Assembly (NCBI RefSeq): GCF_002205675.1
Contig: NZ_NISK01000003.1
Location: 1 to 64,000 of the forward strand
Length of the DNA stretch: 64,000 nucleotides
Source: Sphingopyxis bauzanensis
Lineage (GTDB): Bacteria > Pseudomonadota > Alphaproteobacteria > Sphingomonadales > Sphingomonadaceae
Direction: 5' to 3'
In this document: positions 43,295-53,483 of the stretch, piece by piece
Layout: every line of letters begins with the position of its first letter
Numbering within the stretch: the first letter of the stretch is position 1
The notes under the pieces: generated by a model
The model's database searches: none
What the model saw: only the letters and a program-made list of their open reading frames with translations
Told to the model about the DNA's origin: nothing
Made by a program: the position numbers and the translations under genes

Positions 43295-45670
43295 ATGACG
43301 AAGACCTATTTCAAGGCTGTCGTTCTGGCGACTACGGCCATGTGCGCTGTGCAGGCCCATGCTCAGGTAGGTGCCGCGCTGCCGGCAACGGAAGTCATCG
43401 AAGACGCGCCAAGCGCTAGCGACATAATCGTTACGGCGCGAAAGCGCGAAGAAAATCTGAGGGATGTGCCAGTGGCGATCACAGCGATCAGCGGTGATAC
43501 GCTCGTAGCACAAAATATCACGCAGATGATCGACCTCTCAAAGACGGTGCCGAACTTCACCTACAGTTACGGCGCGGCCAACACCTACGCTTATATCCGC
43601 GGTTTCGGATCGGGCAGCAGCGCTGGCTTTGAACAGTCGGTCGGAAAATTCGTCGACAACGTTTCCTACGGCCGCGATCAGGAGGCTCGTATCCCGATCT
43701 TCGATATCGAGCGGGTCGAAGTTCTGAAGGGTCCGCAGGTTCTGACCTTCGGCAACAGCGCCACTGCCGGCGTGATCAACATCACGACCAAGAAGCCAGG
43801 CAACGAATTCCAGGCCGATGGGTCGATCGGTTACGAGTTTGAAGGGCAGGAACTGCAAGCGCAAATGGGCGTCACCGTCCCGCTGATGGACGGCGTCAGC
43901 TTCCGTCTTGCCGGTCTTTTCCAGGATCTTGGCAAGGGCCGATATTTTAATCCGCTGAAGGGCAAGCACGAGCCTCAGAGCCGTAACTACGCTCTTCGTC
44001 CAACTTTGCGTTTTACGCCGAGCGACGATCTCGAGATCATCCTCAAAGCAGAGGTCGATCGGGTGAAGGATATCGGCGGCACACTGGTCCCCGTCAGCCA
44101 GCCTCTGGTCGCAGCGCGGCCACCTTATCCGGTCGTCGGCGACGACGATACGCGATCTATCGATTACAATCGCGCGCCCTTCTTCTCGGATGAGCTCCAG
44201 CAGTTGGACGCGGAGCTTTATCAGGCAGACATCAACTACGACATGCTGGGCGGGACGTTGACGTCCACGACCGCGTGGCGCAATTCGGACTCTTTGGTCC
44301 AATGGGGTCTCGACGGCGTCAATCACACTACGACGTATTTTAACCCGCAATGGACTCATTTCCGCCAATTCAGCCAGGAACTTCGCTTTGGCGGCAGTTT
44401 TGGCAATCTCGACGCCACGATTGGTGCCTATTATCAGCGCGATACGCTCGCGATTGACGTCGCTCAGGAATTCACGCTCGCCGGCCTCGGCTTCTCGGGA
44501 GCTGCGGCGACGCCGTTTGCGCGCGTCTTCACCTATGACCAGAAGAACCGGGTCTGGTCGGGCTTCATTGATCTCACCTATCATGTGACCGATCGGTTAA
44601 GCCTGTCTGCGGGCGTTCGCTATTCTAACCAGAAGAAGTCGGCGGGGCAGGCTGCTTTTGCGGCCGACATTATTCCGAACACGACCTTCGATACGCAGCG
44701 TTCGCGTTTGCTCGCCACGCGCAATCCCGCGCTCGATGCGGTCTATGCGGCGGTGCTCGGCGGCGTTCAGCATAATTTTCCACTCGGCACACTCCGCCTG
44801 TCGGAGGATCATTGGCAGCCCCAGGTCATCGCGCAATACGAGCTGGCACAAAACAACAAGGCTTATGTGAAATATGTGAAGGGCACCAAGGTCGGTGGCT
44901 TTGACTATGCCTTCACCGGGGCGAACCCCGCGCTGGCGGGGTTCCGGCCGGAATCAGCCTGGATGGTCGAGGCGGGCTTCAAGGGTCTGCTGCTCGACAA
45001 CAAGCTCGATTATTCGATCGCGATCTTCAGTGAGACATTCAGCGATCTGCAACAATCAGCGGTATCGGGACTGACCTTTCTCGTGACTAACGTCGGCAAG
45101 GCGCGGTCGCGGGGTGTCGAAATAGATCTGAACTTTCGTCCCGACGACAATTGGACGGTCGGTTTTAACGGCGGGTATCTGGATGCCAAGTATATCGATT
45201 TCCCCGGCGGACCCTGTAACTCGATACAGAACTCGCTGCCCGTCGGCGCGGTCATTCCCGGCATGCGTTCCTGTGGGGTTCCCGGTGGAACGCTTCGCTC
45301 GCAGGATTTTTCGGGAATCCCGACGCAATATGCTTCGAAATGGACGGGTTCGGCCTATGTCGACTACGTTACCCCAGTGGGGTCGGGCGATCATCAAATT
45401 GGGATCGGCGTGTCACTATACGCGCGCAGCAAATATGACTCCAGCCTCTACAACGATCAGTATATGGTGCAGAAGGGCTATGCGCAGCTCGGCGCTCACA
45501 TAGATTTTGGTGCCACCGACGGCCGCTGGAACCTGTCGTTGTTCGGGCGTAACCTCACTGACAAGCGGCTGCTTGAATATGGATCGGTCGTCCCGGGTAG
45601 CGGGACCTCGACCACCGGTTCTTATTCGCGCGGTCGTCAAGTTGGTCTAAAACTCAGCTTCAGTATGTGA
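43295..45670 (+). CDS. TonB-dependent outer-membrane receptor 1
   Basis: The product has 791 residues. It has a signal peptide (MTKTYFKAVVLATTAMCAVQ, then AHA-Q), a TonB-box region (SDIIVTARKREENLRDVPVA), a plug with DLSKTVPNFTYSYG and VEVLKGPQVLTFGNSATAGV, and a long barrel ending GRQVGLKLSFSM. Its length and plug are typical of sphingomonad receptors for organic substrates. It starts after GGAGGAGGGG. The operator-promoter at 43146 puts it in the LacI regulon, probably importing the cluster's substrate. Confidence 0.93.
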   Translation: MTKTYFKAVVLATTAMCAVQAHAQVGAALPATEVIEDAPSASDIIVTARKREENLRDVPVAITAISGDTLVAQNITQMIDLSKTVPNFTYSYGAANTYAYIRGFGSGSSAGFEQSVGKFVDNVSYGRDQEARIPIFDIERVEVLKGPQVLTFGNSATAGVINITTKKPGNEFQADGSIGYEFEGQELQAQMGVTVPLMDGVSFRLAGLFQDLGKGRYFNPLKGKHEPQSRNYALRPTLRFTPSDDLEIILKAEVDRVKDIGGTLVPVSQPLVAARPPYPVVGDDDTRSIDYNRAPFFSDELQQLDAELYQADINYDMLGGTLTSTTAWRNSDSLVQWGLDGVNHTTTYFNPQWTHFRQFSQELRFGGSFGNLDATIGAYYQRDTLAIDVAQEFTLAGLGFSGAAATPFARVFTYDQKNRVWSGFIDLTYHVTDRLSLSAGVRYSNQKKSAGQAAFAADIIPNTTFDTQRSRLLATRNPALDAVYAAVLGGVQHNFPLGTLRLSEDHWQPQVIAQYELAQNNKAYVKYVKGTKVGGFDYAFTGANPALAGFRPESAWMVEAGFKGLLLDNKLDYSIAIFSETFSDLQQSAVSGLTFLVTNVGKARSRGVEIDLNFRPDDNWTVGFNGGYLDAKYIDFPGGPCNSIQNSLPVGAVIPGMRSCGVPGGTLRSQDFSGIPTQYASKWTGSAYVDYVTPVGSGDHQIGIGVSLYARSKYDSSLYNDQYMVQKGYAQLGAHIDFGATDGRWNLSLFGRNLTDKRLLEYGSVVPGSGTSTTGSYSRGRQVGLKLSFSM

Positions 45671-45676
45671 TAATAT

Positions 45677-45711
45677 AAGCCGGCGGCGGTCTCCCGTCAG
45701 CCGGCTTTTTC
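45677..45711 (+). terminator. Rho-independent terminator after TonB receptor 1
   Basis: AAGCCGGC at 45677-45684 pairs with GCCGGCTT at 45700-45707, followed by T residues. The 8-bp GC-rich stem lies just after the receptor stop. The MFS gene starts 30 bp later, so expression of that gene is by read-through or a separate promoter. Confidence 0.7.
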
Positions 45712-45740
45712 CGTCGTCTGGACGGCCGAGAGGAAGCAGG

Positions 45741-47348
45741 ATGGTGGGGTCGCCTATAGGCAATCCGAAGATTGCAACGAGCGCATCATCTCGCCCGGGT
45801 GTTGAGGCGGACCCTACGGCGGTCGACAGCCCCTATGCCTGGTATGTGCTTGTCGTCCTAATGGGCGTGTATACCCTCAGCTGGATGGATCGCACGATCC
45901 TCTCGATACTCGCCGAGGATTTGAAAGCCCACTTTTCGCTCAGCGATGCTGAACTCGGGTTTCTGCATGGCACGGCCTTCGGGGTTTTTTATGCACTGTT
46001 TGGCTATCCGCTTGGGCGGCTTGCAGACCGCTGGAACCGCGTCCGTCTGCTGTCGATCTGCATTGGCCTCTGGTCGGTGATGACGGTGTTTTGCGGGCTG
46101 GCAGCGAATGTGGGCCAGTTGATCGCCGCACGGATCGGTGTGGGGGTGGGGGAAGCGGCGGCCAACCCGTCGGCCTATTCGCTAATATCCGACTGGTTCT
46201 CGCGCGGCAAGCGCGGAACTGCGCTCGGCCTTTACAGTACTGGTTTCTATCTGGGACAGGGGCTGGCCTTCACGATCGGGGGACTGGTCATCTATTACTG
46301 GTTCTCCACCTACGGCGACGTCGGCCCGTTCGGCTTGCAAGGATGGCAGGCCGCCTTCCTCATCGTCGGCCTGCCGGGCCTCGCCATGGCGCTGCTCGTT
46401 TCGATGCTCCGCGAGCCGAAGCGCGGGCTCTCAGACGGTACATATCCTCCGGAAGAGGACAAAATCTGGCTACGCTTTTTCGACGATGTTGCGAGCGTCA
46501 TTCCGCCATTCACGCTGTATCAGGCCGCACGCTGCGGGAGCCGTCCCCTAGTGCTCAATGTCACGGCGGCGGCAGTCTTTGCGATGGGCGCATCGGCGCT
46601 GATCGGCGCGACCGGCGACACGTTGCAATGGATCGCGCTCGGGATCGGGTTCTATGCGGCGTTTTCTTCGGCGCAGATGCTAAGGAATCGCGACCCCGCA
46701 ACTTTTGCGCTGACCTGGAAGACGCCTGCCTTCCTTTATACAATGGTCGGCTTCGGTTTCGCATCGATGCTGACGCTAAACATGGGCTTCTGGACCGCGC
46801 CGCTGGCTCTGCGTTCGCTCCCCGTCGACAAAGCGACCGTAGGCACGGTGCTAGGCGTCACTGCGGCGGTATGTGGGATGAGCGGCGTGTTTCTCGGTGG
46901 GCGCCTATCGGACATCATGCTGCGCCGCCATCCGGCGGGCCGTATCTATGTCGGTCTTGCCTCGGCGGTGATCCCGGTCCCCTTTGTAATCGGCATGTGC
47001 CTGACACAGAATCCTTGGATCTTTTTTCTACTAAATATCCCTGTCGTTTTTGTCGGCATCATGTGGATGGCGGCGGGAGCTGCCACCATCCAGGAATTGG
47101 TCATGCCGCGCATGCGCGGTACCGCGTCGGTAACCTATTTCCTGGTCAGCACCTTACTGGGCTCGGCGCTCGGACCGTTCCTGGTCGGGAAGATCTCTTC
47201 GGCAACGGGTAGTCTCGCAACCGGAATTATGGCCGGATTACTCGCGGTTCCGGTGGCGTGCGTGGTGCTATGGATAGCCGGCCGGCACGTTCAGTCGGCG
47301 GAGGCAACAAAAGTGGACCGAGCCCGGGCAGCTGGTGACGTAAACTAG
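45741..47348 (+). CDS. MFS transporter, Spinster-like
   Basis: The product has 535 residues with 12 or so membrane segments after a soluble N-terminus of about 35 residues. Conserved motifs are WMDRTILSILAEDLKAHFSL in the first helix, GYPLGRLADRWNRV between helices 2 and 3, and GVGEAAANPSAYSLISDWFS. This pattern is common in transporters beside sphingomonad TonB receptors. It probably moves the substrate or an intermediate across the inner membrane. Confidence 0.88.
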   Translation: MVGSPIGNPKIATSASSRPGVEADPTAVDSPYAWYVLVVLMGVYTLSWMDRTILSILAEDLKAHFSLSDAELGFLHGTAFGVFYALFGYPLGRLADRWNRVRLLSICIGLWSVMTVFCGLAANVGQLIAARIGVGVGEAAANPSAYSLISDWFSRGKRGTALGLYSTGFYLGQGLAFTIGGLVIYYWFSTYGDVGPFGLQGWQAAFLIVGLPGLAMALLVSMLREPKRGLSDGTYPPEEDKIWLRFFDDVASVIPPFTLYQAARCGSRPLVLNVTAAAVFAMGASALIGATGDTLQWIALGIGFYAAFSSAQMLRNRDPATFALTWKTPAFLYTMVGFGFASMLTLNMGFWTAPLALRSLPVDKATVGTVLGVTAAVCGMSGVFLGGRLSDIMLRRHPAGRIYVGLASAVIPVPFVIGMCLTQNPWIFFLLNIPVVFVGIMWMAAGAATIQELVMPRMRGTASVTYFLVSTLLGSALGPFLVGKISSATGSLATGIMAGLLAVPVACVVLWIAGRHVQSAEATKVDRARAAGDVN

Positions 47349-47373
47349 AAGTCCGGACGCAGCTGGATGGGAT

Positions 47374-48921
47374 TTGGCAAAGGGTTTGGCCTTGATCGAA
47401 TTGGCGAGTGAATATCTTCGCATGGCGGCGCGCGATTTCCCCGACGGGATCGCGATCGTGCAGGGGCGCCGCGAAATGTCTTGGAAGGAGTTCGACGGTG
47501 CGGCCGACACCCTTGCGCGGCGTCTGCTTGCCGCCGGACTGGCACAGGGTCAGACCGTCATGATCGTCGGCGAAAACTCGCCCGAATATCTGATTATCTG
47601 CTTCGGCGTATGGCGCGCCGGTGGCGTGATGGCAGTCGTGCACGCGACCTTTGGTCCCGCCGAGCTCGACTATGCGCTATCGAACGCTGAGCCACACTTC
47701 CTGTTCGTCGAGAATTCCTATCGTACAAACGCGGTTGCAGCCGTCGCGCGGTCAGACATTCCGACCCGGATCTTCGAGCTGGCAGGCGGCGTTGAACCGC
47801 TCGGCGGTGTGGCACCCTTTCTGGGCGAGCTTCCCGTCGTAGATCCAGCTGCGCTCGGAATCATCGGCTACACATCGGGGACCACGGGCGTGCCGAAGCC
47901 GGTGGCGCATTCGCATGGGACGATCGCGCATGGCACCAACGCATGCGCAACGATCTGGCGCGTCGATGCGGACGACACGGTACTTGTTTCGATGCCGCTC
48001 TCATGGCTGGCGGGCCTGATCATCCTCTCGATCACCGCCACGACGCGCGGCGCCAAAATTCATCTGCTGCGCCGCTTTTCCGCCGACGAAGCGCTCGATG
48101 CGATGATCGATCATGGCGTCACCTTCATTTTCGCGGCGACATCGATGTATGCAAAGATCGTCAATGCGTGGCGCCAGCGCGCGGCGCCGCGCCGCTTTCG
48201 CTTGCGCTGCTGTATCTCCGGCGGCGAGGCGCGCAACGAAGCCGTCTTCAAGGACTGGCGCGAGATTACAGGCGCCCCGGTGCTCGATTCCTACGGTGCG
48301 AGCGAATGCTGGCCGTTCGTCACCCACGATCCCGGGATGACCATCCTTCCGCCGCCTGGCTCAGCCGGAAAACTGGTCGAGGGCGCGAAGATTCGGCTTC
48401 TGGATGGCGACGGCAATGAGGTGTCCGAGGGCGAAGTCGGCGAAGCACAGGGCGTCGCACCATGCATGATGCTGAGCTATTGGAAAGAACCCGAACTGAC
48501 CGCCAACGCGATCACGCCTGACGGCTGGTACCGAACCGGCGATTACGCGCGCGTCGACGAGCAAGGCTTTGTCTATGTTCTCGGGCGAACAGGCGACCTG
48601 ATCGTCGTCGGCGGGGAAAATGTTTATCCTGCCGAAATCGAACAGGTTTTGAGTGAGCTGGACGAGGTAGCGCAAGCGGCAGTCGTGGGTCTTCCCGATG
48701 ATTCCGCTGGCCAATCGGTGGCCGCCGCGGTGGTCCTTATGCCCGGCGCTGCGGTCGATGAAGACGCCTTGAGGGCACATTGCGCGGCTCGCTTGGCGCA
48801 CCACAAAGTACCGGCGCTGATCGGTATCGTGCGCGAGCTTCCGCATAACGCATCCGGCAAAGTCGTACGGCGCGAACTCGCGCCCCTACTCCTTCGCCTT
48901 CGCGAATTCGAAAAAACCTAG
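47374..48921 (+). CDS. Acyl-CoA synthetase (AMP-binding), ligase 1
   Basis: The product has 515 residues with an uncertain TTG start (47374 or 47386). The P-loop-like motif is GYTSGTTGVPKPVAHSHG. It also has DSYGASECW (a Y-G-A-S-E form of the usual T/S-E motif), GWYRTGDYARVDEQGF, GRTGDLIVVGGENVYPAEIE and LPHNASGKVVRREL with the C-terminal catalytic Lys. It activates a carboxylic acid as acyl-AMP then acyl-CoA. It lies at the end of the apparent receptor-transporter-ligase operon. Benzoate/succinylbenzoate-type and medium-chain ligases share this form, so the substrate is unknown. Confidence 0.88.
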   Translation: MAKGLALIELASEYLRMAARDFPDGIAIVQGRREMSWKEFDGAADTLARRLLAAGLAQGQTVMIVGENSPEYLIICFGVWRAGGVMAVVHATFGPAELDYALSNAEPHFLFVENSYRTNAVAAVARSDIPTRIFELAGGVEPLGGVAPFLGELPVVDPAALGIIGYTSGTTGVPKPVAHSHGTIAHGTNACATIWRVDADDTVLVSMPLSWLAGLIILSITATTRGAKIHLLRRFSADEALDAMIDHGVTFIFAATSMYAKIVNAWRQRAAPRRFRLRCCISGGEARNEAVFKDWREITGAPVLDSYGASECWPFVTHDPGMTILPPPGSAGKLVEGAKIRLLDGDGNEVSEGEVGEAQGVAPCMMLSYWKEPELTANAITPDGWYRTGDYARVDEQGFVYVLGRTGDLIVVGGENVYPAEIEQVLSELDEVAQAAVVGLPDDSAGQSVAAAVVLMPGAAVDEDALRAHCAARLAHHKVPALIGIVRELPHNASGKVVRRELAPLLLRLREFEKT

Positions 48922-48989
48922 GCAGTCCAGTCACCTGCCATCGCCAGCAGGAATAGGGCTTTACAAATTCAAGCCGCCTTGCCAATAAA

Positions 48990-49003
48990 ATGAAACGTTT
49001 CAT
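48990..49003. promoter_or_regulatory. LacI-type operator before TonB receptor 2
   Basis: This is a perfect ATGAAACGTTTCAT. TTAATG at 49003-49008 abuts it in the place of TTGACA elsewhere. TAGAAA at 49025-49030, 16 bp further, is a possible -10. The downstream operon is receptor 2, PQQ dehydrogenase, VOC protein and SDR. Confidence 0.8.
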
Positions 49004-49082
49004 TAATGGTTCGTAGCGGCGATATAGAAACCAAATGGCCGTCCACGGAAAGTGACGCCATGAAAGTGGGAGGGAAAAATAA

Positions 49083-51266
49083 ATGCACATTGAGGACCAT
49101 GTCGGCCGCGAAGGGCCCATCCTGCTGTCTCCGCGCGCTCGCGGGCTTTGCTCGATGGCGAACCGGACGTCGGCCATTGCGTTGGCGATTGCGTTTTTGC
49201 CGGGAACAGCGTTGGCGCAGGATGGGGCGCCCGCCGACGGTCAGAGCGGCACTTCGGACGGGCAACTCGAAGAGATCATCGTGACGGCCCAGCATCGCAG
49301 CCAGCGGCTGCAGGACGTCCCGGTCGCGGTGACCTCGCTTTCGGCGGCGTCGCTCGACCAACAGGGTGTCACGAGCACGTCCGACCTGTCACAGGCCGTT
49401 CCCGGCCTTGTGTTTACCAGCCAGCTCAGCGCAGCGAATGCCTATATCCGCGGCGTCGGCTCGCAGCTTTTCGGCCCGGTCTCGGAATCGCCGGTCGCCG
49501 TCTATGTCGATGACGTCTATATCGCCAATCCGCAGGGCAGCGTCTTCTCACTGGCAGGCACGAAGCAGATCGACGTTCTCAACGGCCCGCAGGGCACTCT
49601 CTTCGGCCGCAACGCAACCGGCGGCGTCATCCAGATCCAGACGCTCGACCCGACGCGCGACCTGAAGGTCGATCTTTCGGCCACCTACGGCAACTACGAC
49701 TTCGTCGGCCTTTCGGGATATGTGAGCGGCGGGTTGAGCGACAATGTGTCGACCTCGCTCGCTGTTCTCTATGAGGATCAGGGGAAGGGCTATGGGCGGA
49801 ACTTATTCAACGGCGACGATGTCAACCAGCAGGCGCGGAACAACATCTCGCTCCGCAACAGATGGATGATCGAATTGCCGACAAATACCGTCATCCGCCT
49901 GTCGGCCGACTATGCGCGGCTGGGCAACAACAACGCTTATCAGCGCCCGCAAGGTTCGGTTTCCCCGCTCCCGGGCGCGGCGCCGCCGATCGGCTATCCG
50001 GGCGAGTATAATACGAACATCGGTGCCCCCGACTTCACGCGCCTGCAGACTGGCGGCGTATCAATGAAGGTGGATCAGGACATCGGGTCGCTGGTGCTGA
50101 CCAGCATCACCGCTTACCGAAAACTCAGAAATCGCAATTCACTCGATCAGGATCAGACCTCGGTAGCGGCACTCGACCTGACGTGGGAAACCAAATTCCA
50201 TAGTTTCTCCCAGGAAGTGCGCCTGCAGAACAGCGCGAACGGGCCGTTCAACTGGATCTTGGGCGGCTATTATTACAATGCCGTCGGCGCATTCGTCGAT
50301 CTGAAAGCGAATGGCGGCACGCTCATCGATTACGACCAGCAAAGGAGTGAATCGCTGGCCGCCTTCGGTCAGGCAACGCTCGAAATCTTCCCCAACGCAA
50401 ATGTGACGGGCGGGATACGCTACACGACCGACAAGCAGACCTTCGGCTTTCCCACTTTTGCTCTCAGTGCCAGCCAGAAATCGAACAAGGTCACTTATCG
50501 CGTTGCGCTCGATTACAAGTTCACGCCGGACGTCATGGGCTATGTGTCCTACAATACCGGATTCAAGAGCGGTGGTTTCAACCTTCTCGCGCCGGGCAAT
50601 GCTTTCCGGCCCGAAGAACTTGATGCATTTGAGGCAGGCTTGAAGACCGAGTTGTTCGACCGAACGGTTCGACTGAATTTCGGCGGCTTCCTCTATCGCT
50701 ACCGCGACCAGCAGGTTTCGATCCCCAGCATCGGCGGGGACATCATCGTCAATGCGGCCGGCGCGAGGATCAAGGGGTTCGAGGCCAGCATCGATATCGT
50801 CCCAAGCGACCGGCTCAAGATCAGCGGCGGCCTGTCGCTGATGGAGGGGCATTATACCAACTATCCCGGATTCCAGTCGTACGACACGAACGGAAACCCA
50901 GTCGGTCCGGCGCGAAATCTGAAGGGCAACGACACGGTTCAGACGCCGGACTTCGTCGGCAATATTTCGGCGCTCTACACGATCCCGACGGAGGTCGGCG
51001 AATTTGCCGCGTCGGTGGGTGTCCAGCACAACAGCGGCTTTGCTGCGGCGCCAGACAACCGGCTCCAGCAGCCCTCCTACACGCTGGTGAATTCGAGCCT
51101 CTCCTGGCAGTCGAAAGACGAGACGTTCAGGGTGAAGATGTGGGCGCGCAACCTGTTCGATGACACATATTATATCCTTCAATCGCCAAACGGCGTGCCG
51201 ATCGGGGATACCCAAATCCAGGCGCCGCCGCGGACGTTTGGCATCACGCTGTCGTTTCACCACTGA
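49083..51266 (+). CDS. TonB-dependent outer-membrane receptor 2
   Basis: The product has 727 residues. The ATG at 49083 follows GGGAGGGAAAAATAA; an in-frame ATG at 49155 would give a more usual signal peptide, MANRTSAIALAIAFLPGTAL before AQ. Plug features are EEIIVTAQHRSQRLQDVPVA, AYIRGVGSQLFGPVSESPV and GPQGTLFGRNATGGVIQIQT. The barrel ends in PPRTFGITLSFHH. It is shorter than receptor 1 and clearly a different receptor, so the cluster may handle two related compounds. Confidence 0.92.
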   Translation: MHIEDHVGREGPILLSPRARGLCSMANRTSAIALAIAFLPGTALAQDGAPADGQSGTSDGQLEEIIVTAQHRSQRLQDVPVAVTSLSAASLDQQGVTSTSDLSQAVPGLVFTSQLSAANAYIRGVGSQLFGPVSESPVAVYVDDVYIANPQGSVFSLAGTKQIDVLNGPQGTLFGRNATGGVIQIQTLDPTRDLKVDLSATYGNYDFVGLSGYVSGGLSDNVSTSLAVLYEDQGKGYGRNLFNGDDVNQQARNNISLRNRWMIELPTNTVIRLSADYARLGNNNAYQRPQGSVSPLPGAAPPIGYPGEYNTNIGAPDFTRLQTGGVSMKVDQDIGSLVLTSITAYRKLRNRNSLDQDQTSVAALDLTWETKFHSFSQEVRLQNSANGPFNWILGGYYYNAVGAFVDLKANGGTLIDYDQQRSESLAAFGQATLEIFPNANVTGGIRYTTDKQTFGFPTFALSASQKSNKVTYRVALDYKFTPDVMGYVSYNTGFKSGGFNLLAPGNAFRPEELDAFEAGLKTELFDRTVRLNFGGFLYRYRDQQVSIPSIGGDIIVNAAGARIKGFEASIDIVPSDRLKISGGLSLMEGHYTNYPGFQSYDTNGNPVGPARNLKGNDTVQTPDFVGNISALYTIPTEVGEFAASVGVQHNSGFAAAPDNRLQQPSYTLVNSSLSWQSKDETFRVKMWARNLFDDTYYILQSPNGVPIGDTQIQAPPRTFGITLSFHH

Positions 51267-51295
51267 TCGGCGGCGTCGGGCTCGGAAAAAGGGGG

Positions 51296-51331
51296 GAGGG
51301 CGCCACCGTGCGATCGCGCGGCGGCGCCCTC
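51296..51331 (+). repeat. Hairpin between TonB receptor 2 and the PQQ dehydrogenase gene
   Basis: GAGGGCGCC at 51296-51304 pairs with GGCGCCCTC at 51323-51331. No T-run follows. The loop contains a CGATCGCG palindrome. It might attenuate transcription, since the next ATG is 25 bp downstream. Confidence 0.6.
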
Positions 51332-51356
51332 TAAGGCAGGAACGACGGCAAAAGCG

Positions 51357-53483
51357 ATGCACTCAACCTTGACCTTGACCGCCGGAATTTCCATGGCGGG
51401 CCTTGCACGCTCCGCCTCTGGCCTCGCGGAACTGGCCGTCCTGCCAATGTTCGTTTTGCTCTCCCTAGCGGGGTGCGGGCCATCGCAGGCCAATTATGCC
51501 GATGCCGACTGGACAAGTCATAATGGCGGCCATGGCGAGAGCGCATATTCCGGGTTGGACGAGATCGCTGCCGTCAACGCCGGGCGGATCGGCCTCGCCT
51601 GGTCGCTTGACCTCGATGGTGAGCAGACGCTGGAAGCGACACCGCTGGCGGTCGAAGGAATTCTCTATTTCACCGGCGGAACCTCGAAAGTCTATGCAGT
51701 CAACGGTCCCTCGGGAAAGCTGCTGTGGACATATGATCCCGAAATCCACAAACACAGGCCCGACCATCAGAGGCTTATCTTTCCAGTCAACCGTGGCGCG
51801 GCCTGGTGGGCCGGCAAAGTCTATGCCGGGACGATCGATGGCCGGCTGATAGCGCTCGATGGAAAGACGGGACGGCTCATCTGGAGCGTCGACACCGTGA
51901 TGCAGGGCTCGCGCCAGACGATCACCGGCGCGCCGCGGGCATTCGGTGGGAAGATCGTCATCGGTAATGGCGGCGCCGACCGAAACGCACGTGGATACGT
52001 GACCGCTTATGATGCGGATTCCGGCCGACAGCTTTGGCGATTCCACACGGTTCCCGGCGATCCGGCGGAGGACGGTGACGATACGGCGATGAGAATGGCC
52101 GCGAAGACATGGAGCGCCGGTCATTGGAGGTCGAGCGGTGGGGGCGGGACCGTCTGGGACAGCATGACGTACGATCCGCTGCTGAACCGCCTCTATATAG
52201 GTGTCGGCAATGGCGGTCCTTATAACCCTGCAACTCGCAGTCCGGGGAACGGCGACAATCTTTTCCTGGCCTCGATCGTCGCACTCGACGCTGATAGCGG
52301 CAAATATGTCTGGCACTATCAGGTCAATCCGCGCGAGGCGTGGGATTATAAGGCGACCACGAATATGGTCGCTGCGACGTTGACGATCGGCGGCAAATCC
52401 CGCGACGTCTTGATGCAGGCACCGACCAACGGCTTTTTCTACGTCCTCGACCGGCAGACCGGGAAACTGCTGTCGGCCGAAAAGCTGGGCAAGGTTACCT
52501 GGGCGTCGCACATCGACTTGAAGACTGGCCGGCCGGTAGAACTGCCCGGTATCCGGTATGACAAGGGCCCCGCCGACATCTGGCCCAGCCCTTATGGTGC
52601 GCATAATTGGCAGACGATGTCATACAGTCCGCAAACGGGCCTCGTCTATATTCCCTATATGCAGCTTGGCGCACGCTATTCGGCGCAACCCGCCGTTGGT
52701 GCCGATGGGAAGATTCTGCCACTTGGGGGCGTCAGCATCAGCCCGCTCATTCGCGATCGCGAAGATGGTAGGGGCGCGCTCGTCGCTTGGGACCCCCAAG
52801 AGCAAAAGATCCGCTGGAAGGTACAGCATGCGTCGCTGTGGAATGGCGGCACGATGGCTACGGCGGGCGGGCTGGTGTTTCAGGGCGACGCCGACGGCAA
52901 TTTCGCCGCTTTCGATGCACGCGACGGGCGGCGGCTTTGGAACTTCAGGGCCGGGTTGGGCATCGTCGCGGCGCCTGTGACGTTTGAGGCGAGCGGCCGC
53001 CAATATGTTTCTGTGCTGGTTGGCTATGGGGGTGCGACCACCTTGTGGCCTGACATCGTCAATCGCGGCTGGAAATATGGACTGCAACCGCGGCGGCTTC
53101 TCACCTTCGCGCTTGACGGTAAGGCGAAGTTGCCGCGGACGCCACCGCCCGACCGGACTGTCCGCGCGCTCGACGACCCGAAGCTGAAAATCGATCCGAT
53201 CCTGGCAGCCGAAGGCACGGCGCTTTACGGCAACGAATGCGTCACTTGCCACGGCGGCGGCCTTCGGTCCGCCGGCGCACCTGGTCCAGACCTGCGCGAA
53301 TCGGGCATTGCGCTCGACGTCGGGGCGCTGACCACGCTGCTGCGAGGCGGGGCACTTGCGGCCAACGGCATGCCACGCTTTACCGAGCTCACCGATCGCC
53401 AGATCCTGGGGCTCTACATGTATATTCGCGCCGGCGCCCGCACGGCTGGCGATCCCGTGCTCAACGAAGGAAGGAAAATGTAA
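51357..53483 (+). CDS. Lipoprotein PQQ-dependent quinohaemoprotein dehydrogenase
   Basis: The product has 708 residues. Residues 30-40 end in the lipobox SLAGC, so Cys40 may anchor it to a membrane facing the periplasm. The eight-bladed PQQ propeller spans about 45-600, with GKVYAGTIDGRLIALDGKTG, IGVGNGGPYN (likely Ca site Asn) and NPREAWDYKATTN holding the likely catalytic Asp. The vicinal Cys-Cys near VNRG seen in many alcohol dehydrogenases is replaced by LIFPVNRG. A C-terminal cytochrome c domain has CVTCH (C628, C631, H632) and a likely axial Met in NGMPRF. Type II alcohol dehydrogenases have this layout. The substrate is unknown. Confidence 0.9.
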   Translation: MHSTLTLTAGISMAGLARSASGLAELAVLPMFVLLSLAGCGPSQANYADADWTSHNGGHGESAYSGLDEIAAVNAGRIGLAWSLDLDGEQTLEATPLAVEGILYFTGGTSKVYAVNGPSGKLLWTYDPEIHKHRPDHQRLIFPVNRGAAWWAGKVYAGTIDGRLIALDGKTGRLIWSVDTVMQGSRQTITGAPRAFGGKIVIGNGGADRNARGYVTAYDADSGRQLWRFHTVPGDPAEDGDDTAMRMAAKTWSAGHWRSSGGGGTVWDSMTYDPLLNRLYIGVGNGGPYNPATRSPGNGDNLFLASIVALDADSGKYVWHYQVNPREAWDYKATTNMVAATLTIGGKSRDVLMQAPTNGFFYVLDRQTGKLLSAEKLGKVTWASHIDLKTGRPVELPGIRYDKGPADIWPSPYGAHNWQTMSYSPQTGLVYIPYMQLGARYSAQPAVGADGKILPLGGVSISPLIRDREDGRGALVAWDPQEQKIRWKVQHASLWNGGTMATAGGLVFQGDADGNFAAFDARDGRRLWNFRAGLGIVAAPVTFEASGRQYVSVLVGYGGATTLWPDIVNRGWKYGLQPRRLLTFALDGKAKLPRTPPPDRTVRALDDPKLKIDPILAAEGTALYGNECVTCHGGGLRSAGAPGPDLRESGIALDVGALTTLLRGGALAANGMPRFTELTDRQILGLYMYIRAGARTAGDPVLNEGRKM

